Shown: in pieces, positions 58,027-64,000 of the stretch
Numbering within the stretch: position 1 is the first letter of the stretch
How the letters are laid out: each line of letters begins with the position of its first letter
Assembly: GCF_003201355.1 (NCBI RefSeq)
Contig: NZ_QICL01000016.1
Location: forward strand, 46,239-110,238
Length of the DNA: 64,000 nucleotides
From: Indolivaga alginatilytica
Lineage (GTDB): Bacteria; Bacteroidota; Bacteroidia; Bacteroidales; Dysgonomonadaceae
Reading direction: 5' to 3'
Notes under the pieces: model-generated
Told to the model about the DNA's origin: nothing
Database searches by the model: none
The model's input: the letters and a program-made list of their open reading frames with translations, nothing else
Made by a program: the position numbers and the translations under genes

Positions 58027-58890
58027 TCATTCAGATTCCGGAGTTTTACGGTTTTGATTATATGAAGGATAACTCTCTGAATCCGAACTTATAGGTTGTT
58101 TATCGTCAGAATCTAAGTCTATTCCTTCCTCTTTCAGTTTAGCCCTGACGTATAAACGCCATAACCAGAAAAGCCCACCTAAAGGTATTCCAAATGACCA
58201 GTAACAATTTATATATCCTGAGAAATTAAATCCAATCCCGAATAAAAATTGAAATGTTAATAGCTTCAATGAAAATCCATTAACTGCCGAATATACTATA
58301 GTAGGAGCATTTAACAAAATTACGGCTATATATTTTATCCATTTCTTTTTTAAAGAGCTTCGCTTTATCTTAATGATTACATATATATTAAAGATAGGAA
58401 TGCATATAACCAGTACTCCCAAGAACCAAAACCCGAGCATGGAGGGTATAGGCTCTTTGATATTAAGTATATCTATCTTTGAAATTTTATGGGTATCATC
58501 CACAAATAAAACTTTGAAAACCCCGAAATCTTTTTGATTGGAAATCTGAATCGTTACTTCGGTCATACCCGGAGGAGTATTTTCGGACTCTATTGTAGAT
58601 ATTGTTTTTCGAGAGGTCAAAAAAGAATAATTCAGATCAGTACCAAATCGATCAACTGTGTATTGCCTGAAAGTTGACAATATACTTTTTAAAGAATCTG
58701 TACTTATACCTGCATTCCTGTAATCTTCAGCAACAAGGTACTCTATACTTGCATCATAATCTTCTTTAAACAAACTCTCGACAAAACCTTTAGTGGTATC
58801 TTTATATGTGAACGCATTAGTAATCATATCACAACCTGTTAAGATACAGGAAGTCATCAGTATCAAAAAAAAGTGTGCTGTATTTTTCAT
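58027..58890 (-). CDS. Lipoprotein with C-terminal membrane helices, unknown function
   Basis: The 287-residue protein has a lipobox (SCILTGCDMITN) and a soluble region (about 25-140; KGFVESLFKEDYDASIEYLVAEDY) that resembles small DUF3887/DUF4019-type domains. Four hydrophobic segments follow (MLGFWFLGVLVICIPIFNIY, YIAVILLNAPTIVY, LLTFQFLFGIGFNF, YWSFGIPLGGLFWLW) and then a Ser/Asp-rich tail. The combination suggests an inner-membrane protein exposing its first domain to the periplasm. I cannot name a function. Confidence 0.7.
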   Translation of the reverse strand: MKNTAHFFLILMTSCILTGCDMITNAFTYKDTTKGFVESLFKEDYDASIEYLVAEDYRNAGISTDSLKSILSTFRQYTVDRFGTDLNYSFLTSRKTISTIESENTPPGMTEVTIQISNQKDFGVFKVLFVDDTHKISKIDILNIKEPIPSMLGFWFLGVLVICIPIFNIYVIIKIKRSSLKKKWIKYIAVILLNAPTIVYSAVNGFSLKLLTFQFLFGIGFNFSGYINCYWSFGIPLGGLFWLWRLYVRAKLKEEGIDLDSDDKQPISSDSESYPSYNQNRKTPESE

Positions 58891-58905
58891 TAGTATATAA
58901 TAAAT

Positions 58906-60090
58906 TTATTGATATTTCTCATTCAATCTGGTCATATGCATTTTGGCTCTTTCCCTGAAAGATATTTCGGCTTCAACAGGCGTATCTCCTATATCTTCTC
59001 CGGCACTATGCCATACATTATCATGTTTATAGAATAGAGATACACAGTAAAAATCATATTCCCGTTTATTAATTACGGCAGCCAGTGAATGGTCATAAAC
59101 CAATATATCCATGATCCGGGTGCTATTTAATACCTCATTCAATTTGTCTTCTTTCGTAACCCGTTTAATAAAAGACACAAAAGCCTTTGTAATATCGTTT
59201 TGATTTTCAGATAAACATTCTGTTATGCCTTTATTTATTTCTATTACCTCGTAATCACTTTTCGAAAGAGCATCCTTATTTACCAAAAATTCAGATTGTA
59301 ACTTTTCTATTTCTAATTTTCCTCTTTTTGACGTTATGTAGTATGAATTATTCAATTCATTTTTGCTTACAGCTTCCACGAACTTTCCATTTTTGAATAA
59401 TAAACCCGATAAATCATCGCACGCATAGCCTGCCTTTATTTCTTTATTTAAGATTTTACGATGAAACAGTTCTTTTCTTTCTTTTTCTTCATAATGAGGG
59501 CAATTGCTGTATGGCAAAAATCCTAATCCATCAACAATACTTATATCAACAGGTCTCGAATCACTCACCCCATTCTCAAACCAGCAAATTGAGCCGGCAC
59601 TTCCCCCTGCAAGAATAATTCCTTTCTTTAATGCTTTTTGCAGGATTTTATCAATCGCCTGAGCTTTCCATATCGCCATCATATTCAAGGTGTTTCCTCC
59701 GCCAACGACTATGGCGTCCATACTTAATAGTATATCTTCAAAAGGAATAGTATCAGTTTTAGAACTAACCCATACTTTACAGATATACGGGTCAATGGAT
59801 AAATTTTTGCAGATAGACTCCCAATACTCAATAGATTCTTTACTATCGGCACTGGCTGTCGGTAAGAAGCAGATTCTGGGATCGGGTTTATTTGTCAGAT
59901 CAACAACATACTGAATAAATTTTTTATTAATGTCGCTGCCCCAAACAAATATAGTCTGTTCGGGATTTGCCTTACTTCGTAAATCTTGCCCGACAACCGG
60001 ATTTATAGTTACGAATGTAAAAAATACAACCAAAAATAGAGGAATACATCTTTGGAAATTCAAGGATAAGGTTCTTTTTTTCATAGTCAT
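58906..60090 (-). CDS. Exported peptidase S51 (dipeptidase E-like) protein with extra C-terminal domain
   Basis: The 394-residue protein has a signal peptide ending VVGQ. Residues about 40-270 match the S51 fold: FVWGSDINKKFIQYVVDL, ICFLPTASADSKESIEYW, AIVVGGGNTLNMMAIWKAQ, and LAGGSAGSICWF, which holds the nucleophile serine. S51 enzymes include Asp-specific dipeptidase E and cyanophycinase. The last 110 residues (TKAFVSFIKRVTKEDKLNEVL onward) are not part of the usual enzyme and look like a small SnoaL-like alpha/beta domain. An alternative Met lies 6 bp downstream at 60084. Confidence 0.8.
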   Translation of the reverse strand: MTMKKRTLSLNFQRCIPLFLVVFFTFVTINPVVGQDLRSKANPEQTIFVWGSDINKKFIQYVVDLTNKPDPRICFLPTASADSKESIEYWESICKNLSIDPYICKVWVSSKTDTIPFEDILLSMDAIVVGGGNTLNMMAIWKAQAIDKILQKALKKGIILAGGSAGSICWFENGVSDSRPVDISIVDGLGFLPYSNCPHYEEKERKELFHRKILNKEIKAGYACDDLSGLLFKNGKFVEAVSKNELNNSYYITSKRGKLEIEKLQSEFLVNKDALSKSDYEVIEINKGITECLSENQNDITKAFVSFIKRVTKEDKLNEVLNSTRIMDILVYDHSLAAVINKREYDFYCVSLFYKHDNVWHSAGEDIGDTPVEAEISFRERAKMHMTRLNEKYQ

Positions 60091-60104
60091 CAGAAATATC
60101 GAGG

Positions 60105-60310
60105 TTTACTTATATAATTTTCCCCTGTTCGGTAGTCTTAAAAAGGTGACATTGGTTACACTTCCTTATTATATCCGTCTCTTTCTTCACCTCTTATTTT
60201 CAATCCTTTACCTCCTGAAAAGTTACAAAGGTTACAAAAGTGACACTTTTTCCGATGTTTTTATATTGTACCTTTTTTCGGTTTGATCCATTGTCTCAGT
60301 AAAGATAAAT
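60105..60310. repeat. 207-bp dispersed intergenic repeat, copy B
   Basis: It is homologous along its length to 57811-58019, with the same start (TTTACTTATATAATTT) and end (AGTAAAGATAAAT). The AGGTAACAA/TTGTTACCT pair of copy A is partly lost here. It occupies almost the whole gap between two co-directional minus-strand genes. Confidence 0.8.
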
Positions 60311-60318
60311 AAACAGTA

Positions 60319-61062
60319 CTATTCTTCTAATAATTTCAAAGTATGTTCTATTAAATCAGCCCCACCAATATTTCCATGCCCGGGAATGACAGTTTTAGCT
60401 TTAGGAAATCTTTTTGCTATTCTCTTTACTGTTATTGGCCACGCTTTAATATCAGCATCCGCAATATTTCCCAAGCTTTTGGATTTTATATCTTTAAGAA
60501 CATCTCCTGCAAATAGAATATCTTCAGTTGGCAACCATACTTCAATAAGATCTATAGTATGACCTCCCCCGAAATAATAACATTCTACAGGAATATTTTG
60601 GAAATTAATCGAAAGAGAATCTGTAAAACCATATTGAGGCACAGGTAGGTTTTTCTCCTTAGCAATATTAATGGTTCTTTGACCTGCATAAGATTTCACA
60701 TCTTCGCTTTGCAGATATCTTAGTCCTCCCATACAGTCTTCATGCCAATGGGTGGGAATAATTGCTGTTATTGTCGCATGCAACGAATCTTTTATCCAAG
60801 AGGTTAGTTCTTCTGTTTGCTCATCATTCCAAGGTGTATCGATCATCAAAGCTTCTCCGTTTTTAACCAATAACAACCCGTTTGCTCCGACCTTACCCCA
60901 ACTTTTTGTTTGTAAGTAAGATATATGAAGATATGCATTATCCGATAACTTAATCAGATCAATGTCATCCGAGATTCTTATGGTATCAGGTTTATTTTGC
61001 CCTAAAATAGGGAGAACCAGAAATTGTAGTATTACGATAACTTTTAAAATTCTTGCTTTCAT
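60319..61062 (-). CDS. Subclass B1 metallo-beta-lactamase homologue with Asp at the Cys ligand position
   Basis: The 247-residue exported protein (signal peptide ending LGQ) follows the B1 enzymes of Bacteroides throughout. It has PTHWHEDCMGG with ligands His105, His107 and Asp109, FGGGHTIDLIEVWLP with His168, SLGNIADADIKAWP, and IPGHGNIGG with His229. Where B1 enzymes have Gly-Gly-Cys-x-x-Lys, this protein reads LFAGDVLKD. The zinc-2 cysteine is Asp187 (codon at 60502-60504), while the lysine that binds the beta-lactam carboxylate is kept. Activity against beta-lactams is therefore uncertain; it may be a weak lactamase or act on another substrate. Confidence 0.88.
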   Translation of the reverse strand: MKARILKVIVILQFLVLPILGQNKPDTIRISDDIDLIKLSDNAYLHISYLQTKSWGKVGANGLLLVKNGEALMIDTPWNDEQTEELTSWIKDSLHATITAIIPTHWHEDCMGGLRYLQSEDVKSYAGQRTINIAKEKNLPVPQYGFTDSLSINFQNIPVECYYFGGGHTIDLIEVWLPTEDILFAGDVLKDIKSKSLGNIADADIKAWPITVKRIAKRFPKAKTVIPGHGNIGGADLIEHTLKLLEE

Positions 61063-61084
61063 TTACTTTTGTAATAAATCTAAA

Positions 61085-61972
61085 TCACTCTACCTTCCCG
61101 TACTCCTTAATTTTTGCTTCACAAATACGTTGTGTAATATCTCTCAGTAGTTCCACTTTCGGAACAAGAGCATCGATATCCTCTTTGGTGACTACAAAAT
61201 CGGGATCGTAGCGACCATTCACATAAGCAGCCTTAATAAGTTCAAACAGCCGTTTTTCTTCGGGGGTATCTTGTGGAAAGACTTTGATAAACTCGACTGA
61301 ATATTTCTTTACCGAGTTTAATAGCTTTGTGAGATTATGTTGCTTCGGATTTTCTAATGTAAAAACTAAACGGATTGCATAAATATAGTTTTCACAGGTT
61401 TGGTGAAGATGAAAAGAAGCTAGTTTATATTTCTCTTTCTCATAATTGAAAATGGCAGTTTCAAAGAAATCATTAGCATATTCAAATTTATCTTTGAAAT
61501 ATTCTTCTGCCTGTTGTTTTATTTCATCAAAATTAAGTTTTCTCCTTCGAGCCAATTTGAACTTTCCGCTGTCGTATAGTACAACCCCTTCTTGTTTTAT
61601 TTGGGTATAGAAATATCTGCCTTCGTTCAGATACTTATTCAGCTTTTTCATATCATCGCTGATAAACTGAACAGGTGGCTGCCTATCAGGATCTTTCGCC
61701 CGATCGTAGTACAAGTCTTCTATATTACTGAGGGCTTTGATTGCTACGCCATCCGAAACTCCGCTTGTTACAACCAATATATCGTAATCGCTTACATAAA
61801 ACTGTATTTTACCAAACTCATACTTTTCGTCATACACCACATAATCATTACGGGCATAGCTGCCGAAAAGAATTATCATTTCTGTCTGCTTAATCCGTGT
61901 CAGGATAGATTCAACAATATAATGCAAATCCCGCTGATTGGCTGATGGTAAATATGATATTGACTTCTTCAT
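61085..61972 (-). CDS. Nucleotidyltransferase-HEPN fusion protein
   Basis: The 295-residue protein has an N-terminal MNT-type nucleotidyltransferase (IILFGSYARNDYVV; YVSDYDILVV with the metal-binding Asp pair) and a C-terminal HEPN-like helical domain (LASFHLHQTCENYIYAIRLVF; AAYVNGRYDPDF). Separate MNT and HEPN proteins often form toxin-antitoxin pairs; fused forms are known in Bacteroidetes and their role is unclear. The ATG at 61972 fits the start of the fold; an upstream frame adds 15 unlikely residues. Confidence 0.82.
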   Translation of the reverse strand: MKKSISYLPSANQRDLHYIVESILTRIKQTEMIILFGSYARNDYVVYDEKYEFGKIQFYVSDYDILVVTSGVSDGVAIKALSNIEDLYYDRAKDPDRQPPVQFISDDMKKLNKYLNEGRYFYTQIKQEGVVLYDSGKFKLARRRKLNFDEIKQQAEEYFKDKFEYANDFFETAIFNYEKEKYKLASFHLHQTCENYIYAIRLVFTLENPKQHNLTKLLNSVKKYSVEFIKVFPQDTPEEKRLFELIKAAYVNGRYDPDFVVTKEDIDALVPKVELLRDITQRICEAKIKEYGKVE

Positions 61973-62057
61973 TTTATCTGAAATTTGGAAGTAAATGTAT
62001 GAATTTTTATCCAACAATTTAACTCACTAAAAAGGTCTGTAACCCTGAAAAGTTAAC

Positions 62058-62624
62058 TTAACCTTCATTGCCATTGTTCTCTATTTGCAATACAATATTC
62101 TCTAATGACTTTCGAACTATCAGTTGATGAATAGGTTTTACAGGCAGGAAGTAAAGTTTTCCGAAGAGATTATTAAACTTTACAGCAGTCGTTATGCTCA
62201 ATATTTTATTTACTTCATTTCCCGACGATTCAAGCAATAATGAAACCCTTACATTCAGGTGGGTATCATCCTGCCCCAGTACAACTTCATTCTCTCTTTT
62301 ATAAAATAGTTTGAAGATACCATGCTGACTGCCCAACTCATATCGGGTATCGTCAGGTTGTTCCGAAAAATCAGTAATTTGATCTGCTGTTTTTAATCCG
62401 AATGGTTTGACAATCTTGTCTCGTATTCTCAATAAACTATTCGCCCATTCGGGACCGCTCGATGAAAACAATTCAGCTATGGGGATTATATCGTTTCCTT
62501 TTTCTTTTCCTGAAAATGAACTTTGAAAAGAATCTATATAACCAAAAGAGGCTTCCTCATCTTTTAAAATAGAATGTTCGGGAACCCCTGTTTTTCGTAT
62601 TACTGTTTTATTCATTCGTGCCAT
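62058..62624 (-). CDS. DUF2867 domain protein
   Basis: The 188-residue protein matches DUF2867: DSFQSSFSGKEKGNDIIPIAELFSSSGPEWANSLLRIRDKIVKPFGLK, with the C-terminal LYFLPVKPIHQLIVRKSLENI. The fold resembles START/SRPBCC-like small-molecule binders. There is no signal peptide. Function is unknown, and the neighbours give no clear hint. Confidence 0.8.
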   Translation of the reverse strand: MARMNKTVIRKTGVPEHSILKDEEASFGYIDSFQSSFSGKEKGNDIIPIAELFSSSGPEWANSLLRIRDKIVKPFGLKTADQITDFSEQPDDTRYELGSQHGIFKLFYKRENEVVLGQDDTHLNVRVSLLLESSGNEVNKILSITTAVKFNNLFGKLYFLPVKPIHQLIVRKSLENIVLQIENNGNEG

Positions 62625-62698
62625 AATAAATAATTATTGAAGAAATCTTTTCCAGCTAATCCATAACTCCCGACGTGATGCAGTTGATATTTAAGACC

Positions 62699-63760
62699 TT
62701 ATTCACTCAGGTATTTTTCGTATGCTTTTATCAACGCTTCTTTTTTAACAGTATCTTTTACTAATTCGTAGATGGGTATCAGACAATCCCTATTTCTGAA
62801 AGCTACTAATGTGAGATTGTCATCGGTAATGGTATTCCATCCGTTAAATATAATTCTTTCACCTTGATAGTTGGTAATATCTACCATCCATGTGTTAGGA
62901 TTGGGGCGTGTGCCGTCTACTACTTCTATATACAGATTCTCCTTTAATGGAGGATCGTTTTCAGGTGCACTTCCCCAAGCCGAAGGACCCTGTGAAAAAT
63001 ATTTGTGCGTATTATATAAAAACCAGGAATAACTATTCGAATTTTCATCTGGGGCATAGCGATACAGATAATCCATTCGTTCTCCGACCTTTATACTGCT
63101 CAGTATGTGTGTACCGTATATTTTTATGATCTCTTCGGCAGATTTTGTTTCCAGATCGGCTTTGAAACCATCTGTCAGATATTTCGTCTGGAACCGCTCC
63201 TTCCTGTAACTCGAAAAGAAGAAATATAAATGGTAGACTACATTTACCTGAGAAGTGCCCATATAGTAATATGATAGGTTGGGAAATGACGAATCGTTTT
63301 TGAAAGGGGAATCGAATTTTTCTTTAAACAGATTCTTATATTTGGAAATCTCAGCACTGCTGAATCCTGCATTTTCTCCCAGAACTTCCAGACACTCCTG
63401 TCGAGTTCTTCCTATAGACCATTCGGGTCCACTCGAAGTACTTTTGAAAAAAGTTACAGCATCTTCATCTTTATCATATGCCTCTAAATCTATAACCTTA
63501 TTTCTGACGGCGGAAGGGTGGGCATATTTACCCGTAACATCGTATCCGTAACCAAGCATGAAATACGTATCCTTCATTCCCTTGTTATCCCATGCAGCAA
63601 AGGTTGACGACGAAAGGTCTTTACCTGTTTTATATGGATTTTTTTTATCTTCTCCATTACTGTTTCTATTAGGATCGGGATCACCGGTGAGGTCGTCGCC
63701 GTCTGAACAAGATACACATGCTAAAACCAATACAAATAGGACAGATAATAATTTTTTCAT
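62699..63760 (-). CDS. MACPF-domain lipoprotein
   Basis: The 353-residue protein has lipobox LACVSCSDGDD, then a Pro/Asn/Asp-rich linker and a membrane attack complex/perforin domain. The signature KIYGTHILSSIKVGERMDYLYRY lies near residues 213-235, preceded by the expected strand-helix region and followed by a short C-terminal domain. Bacteroidales secrete MACPF proteins that kill related strains (BSAP type) and also carry MACPF lipoproteins of unknown role. It is complete, but somewhat shorter than typical BSAP proteins. Confidence 0.82.
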   Translation of the reverse strand: MKKLLSVLFVLVLACVSCSDGDDLTGDPDPNRNSNGEDKKNPYKTGKDLSSSTFAAWDNKGMKDTYFMLGYGYDVTGKYAHPSAVRNKVIDLEAYDKDEDAVTFFKSTSSGPEWSIGRTRQECLEVLGENAGFSSAEISKYKNLFKEKFDSPFKNDSSFPNLSYYYMGTSQVNVVYHLYFFFSSYRKERFQTKYLTDGFKADLETKSAEEIIKIYGTHILSSIKVGERMDYLYRYAPDENSNSYSWFLYNTHKYFSQGPSAWGSAPENDPPLKENLYIEVVDGTRPNPNTWMVDITNYQGERIIFNGWNTITDDNLTLVAFRNRDCLIPIYELVKDTVKKEALIKAYEKYLSE

Positions 63761-63829
63761 AATATAATTTCAATGGTAATAATCAAAAATAAACAATACA
63801 TCTGACAAACAGCCACTTTCAGAGTCTGT

Positions 63830-64000
63830 TTAAATTTTATTCAACAATAATTTTATAGATGCAATTTTGACCATTTCTTCGGCAGAGTCAAAAGTTGTTT
63901 CATAGTTTCGGCATAACCTTCTGTTATAATCAAACCATGCAAAAGTAGGCTCAATGACCCAACGCTTTTTAATTGGTCTAAACCCTTGATTCTTATATCC
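63830..64000 (-). mobile_element. 3' end of an IS5-type transposase gene, cut by the window edge
   Basis: The last 56 codons of a transposase are visible. KKRWVIEPTFAWFDYNRRLCRNYE is the C-terminal DDE-family signature containing the catalytic Glu, followed by FDSAEEMVKIASIKLLLNK and a TAA at 63830-63832. The sequence just beyond the stop (AGAGTCTGTTTAAA, 63821-63834) resembles the terminal inverted repeat of such elements. The insertion sequence must extend past 64000. Confidence 0.85.

Overview
The window comes from a low-GC member of the Bacteroidales. The evidence is two SusC/SusD-type polysaccharide utilisation loci (PULs), SusR-like regulators of the DUF6377 type, a Tannerella-like muropeptide salvage cluster, a B1 metallo-beta-lactamase fold protein, and repeated Bacteroidetes -7 promoter elements (TAnnTTTG). 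A Dysgonomonas-like genus is plausible, but that is inference from gene content only.

Region 1 (1-15.2 kb, all minus strand) is a peptidoglycan turnover and salvage cluster. In transcription order it holds an SSS-family symporter, a glycosyltransferase, a DUF4922 GalT-like protein, a SpoIID/LytB protein, a phosphodiester glycosidase, AmpG, NamZ (exo-N-acetylmuramidase), MurT, MurK, MurQ and a large exported amidase-like protein cut by the window edge. The set covers releasing wall sugars, importing anhydro-muropeptides and MurNAc, and converting MurNAc-6-P to GlcNAc-6-P.

Region 2 (15.4-17.8 kb) holds a DUF4251 lipoprotein, a DgkA-type lipid kinase, an MFS exporter and tRNA-Lys(TTT).

Region 3 (17.82-38.79 kb) is a 21-kb genomic island inserted at the 3' end of tRNA-Lys. 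A 15-bp piece of the tRNA 3' end recurs exactly at 38780-38794. The island has a large serine recombinase whose stop codon lies inside the tRNA gene, a small serine resolvase, an XRE repressor with three matching palindromic sites, two unknown proteins, a broken tyrosine-integrase gene, and a full dextran PUL: DUF6377 regulator, SusC, SusD, SusE/F-like, GH66, GH31 and GH97. The original tRNA terminator now lies beyond the right end.

Region 4 (39.1-42.9 kb) holds a membrane-bound AraC-type regulator, a ferrochelatase fused to a DUF6787 membrane domain, and an AraC regulator.

Region 5 (42.99-55.5 kb, minus) is a second PUL for an unknown, probably uronic-acid-containing glycan: DUF6377 regulator, SusC, SusD, a small lipoprotein, GH2, and a fused alginate-lyase-fold/GH88 enzyme.

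Region 6 (55.5-64 kb, minus) is a loose set of accessory genes: DUF1801, GyrI-like, WYL regulator, GNAT, a membrane lipoprotein, an S51 peptidase-like protein, a B1 metallo-beta-lactamase homologue with Asp at the usual Cys ligand, a nucleotidyltransferase-HEPN protein, DUF2867, a MACPF lipoprotein, and the end of an IS5-type transposase. A 207-bp intergenic repeat occurs twice here, and a diverged copy lies in region 1.
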